From Zonotrichia leucophrys gambelii (Eukaryota > Chordata > Aves > Passeriformes > Passerellidae): a stretch of 64,000 nucleotides of DNA. The notes under the pieces were generated by a model. The model was not told the DNA's origin and ran no database searches. It was given only the letters and a program-made list of their open reading frames with translations. Below, piece after piece: positions 1 through 13,163 of this stretch. The first letter of the stretch is position 1, and every line of letters starts with the position of its first letter. Position numbers and translations under genes: made by a program. The stretch spans positions 143,241,917 to 143,305,916 of the forward strand of contig NC_088171.1 of NCBI RefSeq assembly GCF_028769735.1, written 5' to 3'.

Positions 1-2605
1 GCAGACATGCACTGAGTGGCTCTGCAGGGAAGGCAGCAGCAGGGACCACAGGGATGCTTCTGTGCCTGACTTCCACCTCTCTCCATGACCATCAGGGACC
101 TGGTCACCAAGGCTGCAACACAGACTTCTCAGAGACACTTAGACACTGCAAAGGAGAGCAGACTGTTATTTAACTTTAAAGATGACCCTGTCTGCCTGTA
201 AGAGCTATTCCTGTCTATGTAGAAACCTTTTGGTTTCAGGAGGTCTCTGGTTTGCACAGCCTGGGTTTTCTCTAGTCCTTTCTGCAGCCAATTTAATGCT
301 GGGATGTGCACAGAAATACTCTGCAGAAGCCTGAAAACAGCTCACTGTGAGTCAAGGGGCACTATTTTCCAACAGGTCAATACTTCTGAGATTGTTATGA
401 CAAAAAAACCTGTTTACATGGAAAACAGTACTGATGGAGCTAATGTAGTTGCAAATACCATGTGCACTTCAGCACAAATCTGCATATAGACACAGATCTT
501 TGTAAATGAATGCCCTAGTGCCACAGCAGCCTTCAGAACAGGAACAGCTTTGCCTTGTCTTTAACTAGGATTGTGAGTCACAGAAAGGTTTTGTTTCTCC
601 TTTCTGCATGAAAAAAATCTGGCCTCTTGTATGTTCCAAATATCTTCCTTGAAACATTTATTTGCCTGGTGCAGTGCTGGACTGCTTGTGCCCTTTGCCT
701 GAGCAGTCAGGCAGTACCCTTTGAAGATGTTTACTAATTAAATAAGAACAAAGATGGAATGAATGTTAAGGACCTTCAAACATTTGGTGTATGCTGCAGT
801 TCTATGACTGTACTTCACGAGCTGCTGTAAAATCCATACAATTTGGAATATGCCACATTCCTTTAATGGATTCTCTTTGTTAAAAAGGTTAAGGGGAAAC
901 AAAATGAATTCTGGCTTGTTTTGTAGCCTGTTTTTCACATCTGCAACTTTTACAGTAGGAAAGGTGTAGAGTTTGTTGGATCTGGCAGAACACTGAGACC
1001 CAGCATGGCAGATTCCAGCTCCAGCTGTAGCTTTAAGAAACTAACTGGCTCTGCTTCTTTTCCTTATCCACCAAGCATACGCTGGTACCTGAAGGCACAA
1101 GTGCAAACCAAACCCCAGCTACAAGCACTGCCAGATTCAGGAGTATCCAAATTCTGAATAATCCTTATTTTTAGGATCTGGGGTAAAGTTGCTTTCTCAC
1201 TCATTTAGGTGTGACATACTCGTGCTGATCTCAATAGCTGGAGATCTTTTTAATTAAAGAACAATGATAAAAAGCCACATAAAATAGGTTGCATCAAAGC
1301 ATCATCATACTACAAATGCTAATTATTATAATTATACAAGATTGCTCACGTTTATTTTCTAGGCGGGAAGGCACACCAGCTGACTGGGTTTCAATGTGTG
1401 GCTATTTCAGCAAAATTTTAAGGAGTCAGATGTCTTGCCTAGGAGTTGTCCCTTCCAAGCTACATAGCTATGGTCAGTCCCTCACCTAATGTAAACATCT
1501 CACTCAGTGCATGAGAATTGACATGAGGGACTGTCTTTGAGTGAGTCCCAGCCACTTTCTTTGGTCTTCCTGTTTTAGGGACCTCTCCCAGGCTACACAA
1601 ATTCTACATCCTCTGGGGAGGCTGTAGGTACATACAATGTCCCAGTGGGCTGCTTGTTCACCAGTGGCCCCATCACCCCTGGTTAGCCATCCTCCTGGGA
1701 TTATGTCAGGGTTTGGTCCCTTCCAGAGGAATAACAGGTCCAGCATGACTGGTGCTGCAGGAGCTGGGGCGTGGGGCAATAGCAACACCCTTCTTTTCCC
1801 CACCAAGAGGGAAAAAGAACCTGGGACAGCAAATCTGCAGCCATAGCAGAGACTGTTTGTTCCAGATAACTTACCAGGGCAATCTTTGTCAGAAAAGTGG
1901 GAAGACACAGAGCTCCAGGAGCAGTGCTCTGGTGTAACAGCCAAGGTGGAGAGAAGGAGCCATGGTGAGCTGGAAAAGGTCAGGAGACAGAGGAAAGCAA
2001 AAGCCTCTCAGGGCACAGGAGGAACCACTGGGCTGGGCTGGGCTGCTCTTTCAAAGTCTGCAATCAATATTTGTTTTACACTGACAAAACTATGTTAGAA
2101 TATACTTTTGCTGAGCTGATGAGCAGCCCCAACACATACCTTGAAAAGGCTAGACTGGAGCCCTTGTCTCTATATAAACAAACTGTGAGAGAGATAAAAC
2201 ATCTTGTTAGAAACAAACAAATGAAACAAAGCAATTTTAAATCACTCACAATTAAAAATAATTAAAGGCTGTTAAAAATCCAGTCTAAAGAGGATGAGTT
2301 TTTTCAAAAAAACCCACAAAACCCCAAAAACTCTAAGTGAGATGTTTCCAGAATGCAGTGTAATTTTAAAATCTAAAGCAGTTCAGTGGGTTAGAGAAAA
2401 ACTTGTGAAAAAAGGAGCAGCCAACCCCAGTTTGTGAAAAAAGGAGCTGCCATATTTTTCTGGTTAAAAATACCAACCATCACCTCAAAACCACATTTGG
2501 TTGAAATTTTTACTTATCTTTTTTTCCTCTGGGGCTGATGAATGGAGATGTGCAAGACAACTAAATTGGCATCAGGTGATTGTTAAAGCTCTTGAGTAAA
2601 TATTT
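1..2605. other. Unique gene-free DNA
   Basis: I see no exon, RNA gene or recognisable mobile element here. A GC-richer patch at about 1500-2050 opens frames on both strands (146 codons minus, 69 plus), but the frames overlap, have low-complexity composition and match no family I know, so I read them as chance. The only structure is a 16-bp direct repeat at 2403-2447, listed separately. Confidence 0.6.
2403..2447. repeat. 16-bp direct repeat, period 29
   Basis: The 16-mer TTGTGAAAAAAGGAGC occurs exactly at 2403-2418 and again at 2432-2447, with 13 unrelated bases between. It looks like a local duplication. No function is suggested. Confidence 0.8.
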
Positions 2606-2609
2606 GCAA

Positions 2610-2745
2610 GATCATAAGATGAATTGGCATGTAAGGGACCTCAGGAGGTCTCTGGTCCGGACTTCCTCAAAGCAGGGGCAGTGCTGAGACTGGGCTGCCC
2701 AGGGCTTTATCCCTGAGGTTTTGGAGCTCTGTGGGAGCCCATGAG
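2610..2745 (-). mobile_element. CR1 LINE 3' fragment, degraded
   Basis: Read on the minus strand this is the 3' end of an avian CR1 non-LTR retrotransposon. The plus strand shows the reversed end 'aagggacctcaggaggtctctggtc', then the 'agcaggggcag' and 'gggctgcccagggctttatcc' blocks usual in CR1 ends. The terminal tail is decayed and the 5' limit is unclear; homology fades after about 2745. It has no coding capacity. Confidence 0.5.
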
Positions 2746-3476
2746 GTGCTGAATGCAATTGTGTTCTCCATGTGTGCCTAGAGAGGGCTGTGGAGTTGCT
2801 CCCTTTCTGTTCTCTGCCCAAGGGTTGGAGCCTGACATTCTACTGTATGCAGAGGTCTGCCTTCCTGGGGGAGAGTAAGGTTGGGGCTTTTATTTACTGT
2901 TTCTGTTCAAAAACTTTTTCCTGGGACAAAAACATCATCACACAGCTCATCCAAAGCCAGGTACAGCATCCCATTTCAGATCACCCAAAGCTAAGGGCAC
3001 TGATTTCACAGGTGAAAGTCAGACAATGGGCAATCTGATAAGACAGAGAGAAAAACCTGGCACAGGGCACTAGTGATGTCTGCACCTTTCTGTTGTGGTG
3101 TTTCCTTTCCTGCACTGGAAATGAAGGCACACAACTTTCCATAGGACTTGTCTCCAGGACTTGAAGCTGCACAGCAAAATTACTTTCATCTTTTAAGCAG
3201 CAGATTTTCACTATGAATTAAGTTGCATTTTCTTTTTGTCCCTAGTGGAGGGAGAGCTAGCATGTATTTCCAGTCTTTATTTTCCACACTACTGCTTTGA
3301 TACAACTTAATAAAGACAAAGCACTATTAAAAAGCTCAGATAGTTCCATAAGTAACAAAGCCAAGGAAGTTTCATTTCCTACAGATTTGTATCTTAAGGT
3401 TGCATTTTTATGTGGTGTCTCTGGTGTCTCATGATAGATGAGTCACACACTATGATTTAGGTGGGATGGGTCCCTT

Positions 3477-3965
3477 TCACAGAATCACAGAGTCACAAAG
3501 TTGGAAGAGACCTTTAAGATCACAGAGTCCAACTCATGCCCTTACACACCTTGAGGTGTCTAATCCAGCATCATGGTCAGAGAAGGTCTAATTCTGGAGG
3601 TAGATCACATTTCTTGGGTTCTCATTCATCAAGGTTTGGAAATCTCTAAGGCTGGACAATGCCCACCCTCTCAGGGATCTTGTTCCAGCACTGAACACCT
3701 CTGAAGGGGAAACAATTTTCTTCTGTCCAGCTGGAATAGCCTCCAACATAGGTTGCAATTGTTTCAGCTTGTCCTTTCACTGTGCATCTTCCAGAAGGGG
3801 CTGTCTCCATTTCCCCCATTTTCCTTCCATCAGGCAGTAAAAAAAAAAGGAACCTGATCCCCTGCCCATCCTCTCCTGGTTGACCAAAGCCAGCCATCCT
3901 AGCCTTGCATTGCTCATTATGAACTTCAGTGTCCCCTCCATCCTAGTGCTCTTCACTTGGATGCC
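3477..3965 (-). mobile_element. CR1 LINE 3' end
   Basis: The plus strand starts with TCACAGAATCACAGAGTCA, the reverse complement of the 8-bp tail repeats that end CR1 elements, followed by 'ttggaagagacctttaagatca' and 'gagtccaact'. The copy is therefore on the minus strand with its 3' end at 3477. Further in come the 'cagggatcttgttcc' and 'gttgcaattgtttcagcttgtc' blocks, and near 3850-3960 sequence matching the distal RT/3' part. An A-run at 3839-3848 interrupts it. It is 5'-truncated, as nearly all CR1 copies are, and inactive. Confidence 0.85.
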
Positions 3966-6834
3966 TTCAAGTTTTTCTGACTCTTCTGACTCTCAGGTGA
4001 TGGTCACAAAGCAAGATAGAATACAGGGGTTTATTTTGCTATGTGATTTTTCTCTTCTTTCTCATCCTTCTATTTGCATAGCTTTAGTGTCTTTCAGTCT
4101 TTCACCTCTCTGTCAATGTATTTAATAATTTTTAAGCCTGATAATGGGTTTAACAAATTATTTCTGGAAAGGGTTAATATACAGGTACACCCAGTCTTAC
4201 TCAGAGTAATTACACAGGCTTGATATTCTTATGAAGGGAGGCTAAAATGCCAGCAATGATAATTTATTGGTCTTACATGGAAAGAGGGAGGAAAAGCAGG
4301 TGATGATGGGACAGGTGTTATTCCAGAGCAGTTGTGTCTGTAGAAGAGGTTTCTTTTCTGAGGTGTTTGCCCTACTTTCCTCCTGGTATTTATTGACTCA
4401 CTCAGACAAAATCGTTTCTTATAAAATCAGCTGTGTTAATCTAGACACAGATTTGAGGCTGTTTCATCTACCCTGGTGGACATTTCTTAATGCAGAAGTG
4501 CCAGTAGAGTATCAGCAGATGTTTTGGGGGATGCCCTACTTGGTACTTACTCTAGGTGACCTGAGGGTTGCAGGGAGGGAACTGAAGAACCAACTCATTG
4601 CCCTGCACATGGGAAATCTAAAAGGACTTGCCTCTCCAATGTAGCACCTTAAAAAATTGTATTAGCCCAAATGAGACCTATACTGGTAAAAAACCTGGTT
4701 CACACCCAAGCAATATTGGTTTTCTCCAATGAACATATTTCTGGCATGGAAAAATAGTTACATGGGCAAAACTCCTCTTTTGCCTGTGTAGCTTAGTGGA
4801 ATGCTCTGCCCAGGTTAAGGCACAGCCATTTGGAAATCCATGTGGGCTGGGTACTCCATGCTGTCACACATCACAGCCTGGCACCCCCATGACTGATTCT
4901 GTCCAAATCTGTCCAAAGACATGCTTTAAAGACAACTACTGTGAATATTTTTGCACTAGCATAGCTGTATTGATTCTTGGAGGGTCAAGGATTCTGTTTT
5001 GCTCATAAGATTACAACTAAACTGACAAACCTTCCTGAGAAGTCACCTCTGCTCGATGGCAATTCATTTTGAGCTTCTCAGAGGTTACCATGAACATGGA
5101 AAACATCCAACAAAGGGATTGCAATGAATGCAGATTGAATGGCCCTTGAGTAGGGCTGAGTTTTCAGGTGGCAACAGAGCACCATGCCTGTGTTATATTA
5201 GTTTTGCATATTTATGAGCTGGTAAGTGTTACACGTTTGACAGGGCAAGTCATTGCTCAGCTTACAAGGGCTCTTTCTAAGACAAACAGGCACTTTCAAA
5301 AATCCACAAAATTTTATTTGTGTTTTTTTTTTTAGAGGAAGCTGGAGGCTGAAGCTGGAAACATACTTTTCAAAGAGCTAGAGCCAGGGCCCTTCCTCTT
5401 TTAAACTACTGGATTTGCTTTCATTTTCTTTAAACCAGTTTTTTGTCTCTGTCCTATGCTATTTCTTTTCTTGCCTACCTGCAAACTTCTTCTTCATTCC
5501 TCAGGTCTTCATTCAATAGTTAATACCTGAAGGAGCACCTAAGATGGCAATGGATAATGAAGCCAGCCCTTCAAAGAATCTTTGAATCATAAAATGGTCA
5601 TGCATCAAGCTGTGGGATATATTTCCCAAAGACTATGAAAAAATGAGCATGAACTCTTCACATTTGTCAATATTCTGTACATATTTATTTTAATTTTTTC
5701 CTCCTTTCCTATGTTTGCATTATGATCACAAATCATCTCTCTTTACCATGCAGACTTTTTTCTTTGTGTCTGGTCTCACAGTCTGTCTTCCTCTAAGTAA
5801 CTGAGTCATCTGGCTCATCTCTACCTCAAACTTCCCTAGGTGCTGAGTACTGTTCTTTCACAAATTAAAGTCTGGTTTTTTATGACTGGGGACTTTTTAG
5901 CCCTTCCTTCTTTTGGACAGTCTGTACTGGGTGCCTTTTCCTGTTCATGTACTTGTTTTTCTTTCCTGCCCTTCAGGAAGAGCACTGTCATAAAGAACTT
6001 ACTTCCCCTTTGCTTTGTGTTCCTTCTGGACAGAAGACAGTGTGTGCTGAAGGTCCTGACAGACAGTGGGTTTTCCCCAAAATTCTGCACTTCAATTTTA
6101 GTGACATTTAACATACCAGCACAGTCAGAAATCCCAAGCTGGCTGATGAAGCTGGTTTGTATGCACCTACTTACCCACACATGAACTGTGTACAGAGTGC
6201 TCAGTGTCAAATTGAGCATCAGTGACCTGAATCCTGATGGCTCTTGGATTTCAGTGGTAGCCAAGCAGCAGTCTCAGTTCTTCTCTGGTCATTCCTCCCA
6301 GCAAGGAGAAAGTGCTTTTGATGTGTTTTTATTTGTTAAGGTTGCCATGCTGAAAATGTAGTAGCAGTTGTTATACTCCAGCTTCATGTGTTGTCACTGT
6401 CAGTTGTTAACTAGGGGCAAAACCAGAGGTGGGTTTGAGATGGGACAATCACAATGGCTCAGATCAGAACCTGTCTGCCTGCCAGTAGGGCTGCTGCATC
6501 ATCTGTGGTTGGATTTGTGCCTTAACATCAACTCATATCACATATAAAGCTAATGCTGTAGAATGCTATGGTGCCTGCCCCTAACATTCATGTTCTGTCA
6601 CCTTCACACCCACTTACTGGAAAAAAACCTAAAAGTTATGGTTGCCTCTTCATTGCTCAGAAAAGGAGTTTTTCTGAAGCAGAAATGAAATGTGCAGCAA
6701 GAGCCCACAGGGTCTTATAGGAAGCAAGGTTCAGGTCAGTCACATTTTTAAGTCCAGCGCTGCCAAGCAGTTGAGAAGACCTGTTGTGTTAGCCCTGTAT
6801 TGCCCTGTTGTTAGCTTTCAGGAGATGACTAATG

Positions 6835-7015
6835 TGCCTTAATTAATCCCTGTGTGAAAAACATACTTTGTCGGCAACACAGACAAGGCCAAAGCTGTGA
6901 GCAAGTTATTGGGAGCTGCATCTTTGTGACGTGCTTTTCATCAGGGAAATGTTGGCCACATAAGGAAGCCAGCACAAACTGTGCTCTTTGCTCAAAACCT
7001 ATTTACTGAAAATGA
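6835..7015. promoter_or_regulatory. Possible conserved non-coding element
   Basis: This block has high sequence complexity, no repeat similarity, and several motifs typical of vertebrate enhancers: a paired-type homeodomain site TTAATTAA at about 6839, a TGACGTG CRE-like half site near 6928, and closely packed AAGGCCAAAG- and TTGGCCA-like words. It has no reading frame. That it is conserved is an inference from its texture only; no alignment was made. Confidence 0.2.
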
Positions 7016-9760
7016 TGAAAACCTGACCCTAGTTCAAGAAAAAGCATCTTCATAAGTAGAAAAATACCAGTAAAGATTTGCAATTAATGAGGACGACATG
7101 ATTACAGGCTCACAGAGAATGGCAATGAACAGTGGTAATGCCACAGCATAGCAAAGGCACAGTGAGCTCAGATGTACTGCTCTGTATAATCAGGACCTGA
7201 TTTCTGTATGCAGTGTGAGTGCTGTGGTATTTTTTTTTTAATCTTGGTAATAAAGTCAAATTCTGACTTAAATCAGGGCATTGGTAGTGATGGCAGATAG
7301 ACACTGTCACCATCAGCCAAAAGATCTCAAATTTCTTTGTAGATATATATTCAAAGGTCATTTTGTCCAGAGCTGAAAACCAGCCCTCTCTGGAATAAAA
7401 ATGAAGCAGAAAGTAGAAATGTGCAGAAATATCAGGCCAGGGAGTGAAGACTTCCCCTTCCAATTGAAGGGCAGAGGGATGGTTAAATGATTAAAATATT
7501 AGCCATAAGACTGACATAACAAAACTGCATTTTCCAGTCTCTTGTAACACAGATGAACACTGTAGGAAATTGAAAATATCTGATCCAAATCTGTGGTGCA
7601 TGAAATCTTCCTTAGTGTTGGATATTTTGTTGATTTTACTTTGAATATTCTGGCACAATGTGATAACAGCAGTGAGACTGACTGCGAGATTAGCCCCTGG
7701 TCCAGACTGGCAAAATGGAAATTCAGAGTGTGAAAATTGACTCTGTGGGGCCTAAAATGCTACATGTATATTGATTATGTGCTTGCATGGGAATATTTAT
7801 CCTGAGTGTGCTGGTCACATGTTATACCTATAGGCACCAAGGGAGGTGAAACACATCCCCATTTCAAAACACTGGGTTTGAAAGGAAGGCTGAAGTAAAG
7901 GCAGGAATGTTGACTGGGGGATGGCCTGACCATAGCAGTGCTTGTGAAGCTGAAGGAGTTGTTCCTGAGTCTGATCCTTAGCTAGCTGTGGGTATGTCAC
8001 CACACTGAATGAAGCTGCCTTGGGCTTGTTGGAGTTTGACTCAACTTTAATATTTTATTCCAGGCTTGAGTCAATGGTCTGCCATGGGAATCAGTTAAAA
8101 TAAACACTAAAACTAGGTTTGGAGTAGGGGAATTTCAATTTGGGAAATGCTGTGTATGGGTGGAGGTAAAAGCAAGCAAGAAAAGCAATTGTGATGCCAT
8201 GACACAGGCAGTGGTTTAAGAGCAGAGCAGAATGAGCTCTGAGGTGGAGAAAATAAACCCACATTACAAGTTAAAACAACACCTGAATTTGTCTGAAATA
8301 CTCAGACCAAATCTCCTACTGGGAGCACAGTTTATCCTGGTGAGGGTTAGCTTTGCCTTGTGATTTAGGCCTCTCATTTCCATCATCTGATCACCAGCAA
8401 AACAAATTCTGCAAGCAAGAGCACTAGAGCTTCTTTCATGCTTCTGGAGCTAGCACAGCTATGCCAGTGCAAATCTGGCAAAGTTGGGATGGCAAAATGT
8501 AGCAGCCTTAGCCTGACCTCAGATTCCATCCTCTCATCCTCTTTACTCTCTTGGATGCTGAAGCCTCCTGGTTGTAAAGCCAGATGTGAGATTTCAAATG
8601 AGAACATGGGCTGGATCAGAATTTGCATGTTTCACTGCTGGGAGAAGATGGTTTATGGTGAGTTCTGTGAAACAGCTTCTCCCTGCTCTGGATACCAGGG
8701 CAGACCTGAGCAGGTTGCAGAAGCTCATGAGGATGTGTGTCTTGAACTGATACAGCTTGAGGTCTAAAGAGGATTGTGAGCAGCTTCATATTGTAGTCCT
8801 TATCCTGCAGGTTTCAACCATTATTTTTCATAGGAAAGGGAATTCTTTTTACACACCCTGCATATCTGCTGCTTGACATCCCCACTAAGGTGGGCAACTA
8901 GTTAAGAACTAATGAGAATTTTAAGCTAGTGGAAATCTTTTCTGACCTTCCAGTAGTTTCTCTATCAGGTTCGAACTTGGATTTTTCTTAGTAATTGGTA
9001 GGTAGCTCTGTGGATGACAGTCTGATGTTTTAGGGATGGCACCATGTGCTCAGGGAGAGCCTAATGTGCTCTAAAAGACTCATCTGAACAAATGCACGTC
9101 CATAAACCCAGGAGCAGTTAAGTGATTGCAGCCACTTGTTGTTTTGATCATATTTTCCCAGTTTTAGCCTGTATTCTGTATTCTCAAGGATATTTAGGTA
9201 CTTGATTCCTATAGATTTTCTCATGATCAAGGTAGCATGTGAATACCTGTAACAATCTGGAGAGAGATAAGCTGGTTTCCTTATGAAGCTGCACTGGATG
9301 TTAAACACAGCAATGACTCAAATGCTGGAAACAAAGCTGAAGAGCAGAAGAGACACGTGATTGCTTGGGGCCATGAGACAAGGCCTGAAGGACAGGCAGG
9401 GAGGAACTGCTCCTGCTCCCGGAGATCGGAAGGCATCCTGTGCTGGCAGTTCATCAATGAAGGTTGCTCATTATTTGCTGATTTTGAACGTGTTGTTTGC
9501 TGAAGGCCAAAGCCTGTCACATTTTAGGAAGGTTCTTTTACAAGAGCTTTTGTTGCCTCAGCAAACAGGTCATGAGTCCAACCCACCCACTCCACAAACA
9601 AACATTTCTCCAAATTATCAGGGGAATGGAGTTCATTTGACAGAGATGTCAGCTTGGTAGAGACAGATCACTTAGGGTGTGGGGAGTTTTATTGTGTGCA
9701 TGTGTCCAAGTCTTTGCCCTCCACTCTTCAGCTTTCTCCCCATGCATCCTGTATAATGAC

Positions 9761-9775
9761 TGTGTGTGTGTGTGT
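9761..9775. repeat. (TG)7 microsatellite
   Basis: Seven uninterrupted TG units plus a trailing T. Short and probably only weakly polymorphic. Confidence 0.9.
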
Positions 9776-10235
9776 TGATTTCATTCCTTTTGGAGCTGCT
9801 TACCTTTCTAATTATACTCACTAAGTATTCAGTACTTCACTTGGCTGTGTTCCCAGAACAAAGGCCATAGCTGAATACAAATAACTGAATTAAAATAACT
9901 TTGGCTTTTAATCAGAGGAAGGCCCTGTGTTGCTTAGGAAGTTTGAGATATCACTAAGCAGAAAGGTAATTCTGCCAGCTCTCATGTAAATTGGGTACCT
10001 GTCTGCTTCCCAAAGCAGCTTCCACACTCACACATCTGCCAGATCACTTCTCCTGGTGAGCTTCAAGGGTGACTTCACGGGTGATGGCAACAATTACAGT
10101 AGGATTTGGGACAAGAAGGAACTAAATGGGTAAGAGCATTTTTCAGAGACAAGAATTACTCACAGAATGCCCCAGCTTGAGTAGAGGCCATCTGAATCTG
10201 TTTGAATTGTTGAAGAAAAAGAAGGGCAGGAAAGA

Positions 10236-10255
10236 TGGTATCTAGTGGTATCTAG
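10236..10255. repeat. 10-bp tandem duplication
   Basis: The unit TGGTATCTAG is present twice, head to tail, without mismatch. Confidence 0.85.
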
Positions 10256-10576
10256 AAGACACTTTAGTGGGATCCCGCTGCAGAAATGATGTCTTAATTA
10301 TGTTCAAGAAACCAGTTTGGTTTTGAGAAAGAACTGGGAAGAAGAATAGGTGGGAGCAGCTTTTGGAGAATGTCAGACATTGCTCTTGCTCTTTCAAAAG
10401 AACAGAGAACAGAACTGATGTGTACAAAGGTAAAAAGAGCTCATCTCTCTGCACTGATGATAATATATATATATTAAAAAAATACTGGAAGACTTTGCTC
10501 ACTATTGTCATGCATATAAACCCATCCAAATTGTCAATAGTCATTAATTAGAAACTATTTTTGTCAGATTTTAACC

Positions 10577-10592
10577 TTTTTTTTTTTTTTTT
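10577..10592. repeat. Poly-T run (16)
   Basis: Sixteen T's in a row, followed by G/T-rich low-complexity DNA to about 10740. No retrocopy or SINE is recognisable on the side where a minus-strand poly-A tail would attach it. Confidence 0.9.
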
Positions 10593-10792
10593 AGGGTTGT
10601 GGAGTTCATTTTGTGAGAATTTTTGTTTGTTAGGGCTTTTTGAGAGGGAGGGGGGAGGAGCTTTTGGTTTTATTTTATTTGGTTTTGTTTAATATGGCTG
10701 GTGCAATCCAGACTTGAGGTGCAAAAATATGTTTGTATTTTTTTCTTTTCGGAGCAATTTCGATGATGTTGTCATGAAATGAAATAATCTGA

Positions 10793-10833
10793 GATGATGA
10801 TGATGATGATGATGATTATTATTATTGTTATTA
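10793..10833. repeat. Compound (GAT)8-(TTA)n microsatellite
   Basis: Eight perfect GAT units at 10793-10816 run directly into an imperfect ATT/TTA tract with a single G interruption. The boundary between the two motifs is clean. Confidence 0.9.
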
Positions 10834-11379
10834 ACAGAGAAGTTTTGTCCCTGACTTTTTGTAGTTTTTATTTGTTTTCCTGATGACTTTGATTTCCAGT
10901 CTTCACCTCTGTGCTACTGTTTTCTATCTATTCTTTCTTTCCTACAAGCATCAGATGTCTGTCTGCAGAGAGTACTACCATACGACTTGAATTTGAAGAG
11001 CATTGAATTTTTAACACATTAAGTGCCCAAAGCTTAGGAAGTTCTTTGTGGTCTTTTGCCACAGATTCAATTGATAAAGAGATGGGGGTGTTAAGGACAC
11101 TACCACTGCTGTTGCCTGGTAGTGTCACATGGGCATCCTGGCATACCTGAAAACAGGTATTTTATGTAGAAGGGAGAGGAGCAAGGTGGCATCAGGGACA
11201 CTTCAGCCCTCTGGGACACAGGCCTTGAAGGTGCTGGAGTCTTGCCTTGTTGTTGTAATGATCACGTTTCTCCCAGGACCTCAGACAGTAAAGGTGTAAC
11301 AGCAAAAGCTGTGGAAATAGCTCAAAATAGCTGAAAAGAAGTATCTGTCAGCCAGGGATCCCTCAGGCATACACCCTTC

Positions 11380-12290
11380 CCTCACAGAGTCATTCATGGT
11401 GTCATTCATTATGCCTGGGAAAGACCTCCAAGATCCAGTCCAACCTTTCACCAAACACCACCATGCCAATTAGACCAGAGCACTGAGGGCCACGTTCAGT
11501 CATTTGTTGAACATTTCCATGGATGGTGACTCCACCAATTCCCTGGGCAGTCCATTCCAGTGTTTAACCAGTGAAGAAGTTCTTCCTGATGGCCAACCCA
11601 AACCTCCCCTGGTGCAAATGGATGCCATTGCCTCTTGTCCTGTCCCTTCCTGCCTGGGAGAAGAGACCAACCCCACCTTGCTCTCTCCTTTCAAGGAATT
11701 GTAGAGGTCTCCCCGAGCCTCCTTTTCTCCGGGGTAAACATCTCTATCTCCCTCAGCCACTCCTAATGTGACTCACTCTCCAGACCCTTCCCCAGCTCCA
11801 CTGCCCTTCTCTGGACACAATCCCGGCCCTCAGTGTCTTTCTGGTTGTGAGAGGCCTAAAATTGAGCCCAGCATTTGAGGTGTGACCTCACCAGTGCTGA
11901 GTACAGAGAGACAATCACTGCCCTGGCCCTGCTGGTGACACTATTGCTGACACAGTTCAGGATGCCTTTGACCTTTGTGGCCACCTGAGCTCACACTGGC
12001 TCATGTTCAGCTGCTGTCAGCCAAGACCCCCAGATCCTTTTCTTTCAAGCAGCTTTCCAGCCCCCACCCTGTAACACTGCAGGGGGTGTTATAACCCAAG
12101 TGCAGGACCTGGCATTTGGCCCTGTTGAACACCACACCCGGCCCATTGACCTCGGCCCATCAACCCAGCCTGCCCAGATCCCCCTGCCCAGAGTCCTCCT
12201 GCCCTCTGGTAGATCAAGACTCCCACCCAGCTTGGTGTCCTCTGTGGAATTACTGAGGACTCCATCCTCACGTCCCTCCAGCTCTGGGGC
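11380..12290 (-). mobile_element. CR1 LINE, longest copy in window
   Basis: Minus-strand CR1 copy of about 0.9 kb. The 3' end lies near 11380 ('cacagagtcattcatggtgtc', a decayed tail), followed by the canonical blocks 'gggcagtccattccagtg', 'gaagaagttcttcctgatg' and 'attgcctcttgtcctgtcc'. Read on the minus strand, the inner half encodes the C-terminal part of the CR1 ORF2 RT. Visible key residues are DTKLGG near 12240-12225, then a KCQVLHLG-like stretch near 12100 and KEKDLGVLAD near 12040. The frame is broken by stops and shifts. The residues just before DTK, where CR1 has the catalytic FADD box, read STED, so the active site is lost. 5'-truncated just upstream of that box. Confidence 0.92.
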
Positions 12291-12623
12291 TGCCAGGGTT
12301 GTCAGGGTTGCTTGGGTTCCTCTCTATCTGTGGACCTGAAATATGCTGGGAAACCCCTCTGGGAGGCTGTGGTTGGCTTCCCTTTCCTTTTGAGCTCTTG
12401 GAGCAGATAAACTGTTGAAGGTAAGCCCTTGGGCTGTGGGTGTTGTTACACAATTCCCAGAGTCCTCAGGGCTGGTGGGAAGAGCATCTTCCAAACATGT
12501 GTGACCATTCCCTGCTGTCTGAGCTGGGCTGTCAGTGTGTGCACAGATCTCCCAGAGCCTCCAGGCAGTATCAAAACACCTTTGAGTCATCTGCTATCAG
12601 AATTTGTCAGAGATGGTTTAGGT

Positions 12624-12692
12624 GTTCCTGATCCTGCCAGGGACTGAGCTGGATGTCTCTTGAAGTCTTTGCCAACACAGTATTTCAGTAGT
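12624..12692 (+). mobile_element. CR1 LINE 3' end, short relic
   Basis: Plus-strand text 'gatcctgccagggactgagctgg' followed by 'gtctttgccaacacagtatttcag' resembles a decayed CR1 3' end ('...gcaggggactggactagatgacc...ccttccaacc...'). Only about 70 bp is readable. Confidence 0.45.
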
Positions 12693-13163
12693 TATCATTA
12701 ACAACAGGATCCTGCTCTGAGAAAGGCTGTTCTGCGCTCCAGCTAACTGGAATGGGGGAAGAGAAACAGAAAAGCAGGCATCAGTTTTTATTAAGCAAAC
12801 AGTGCAGATGCTCCAAATCTAACCTGGTGCTTTCTGAGCTCTCCTTTTATCCCTTAGCAGTGTAAAATATGATGTATCACTTTTCTGGCTGCATATGTTG
12901 TTTGGTTTTTATTTTTCCCCTCTGACTTTGGGCTCTGCTTGTGAAACAAAAAGAAGAGAAAAATTATTTTTGGAATAAAAATAGTTTTAGTGAAAAAAGA
13001 ATTCATGAATAAAAAAGAAAGCTGCACCTTTCCAGATAAGTTATGCATGAGTACAACATTCAGAGTGGCAGCTTTCTACTCAAACATTCAGAAGTTTGTA
13101 ATAACTGATTGTCAGCTTTACAGGCAGATTTCAGAATTTCTTCTGTGATCCACATGCACTTGG

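Larger units (their letters stand above)
3966..11379. other. Unique gene-free DNA
   Basis: About 7.4 kb without a supported gene. Minus-strand frames of 142 codons at 5836-6264 and 117 codons at 7110-7463 were read through; neither shows a domain, signal peptide or flanking splice sites that persuade me. Simple repeats and one possible conserved block inside this stretch are listed separately. Confidence 0.6.

Noticed and set aside
1504..1944. 146-codon minus-strand frame
   Set aside because: GC-richer patch with overlapping frames on both strands; no family resemblance.
10577..10592. Poly-T run as tail of a minus-strand retrocopy
   Set aside because: No coding or RNA-like sequence on the side where the body should lie; no flanking duplication seen.
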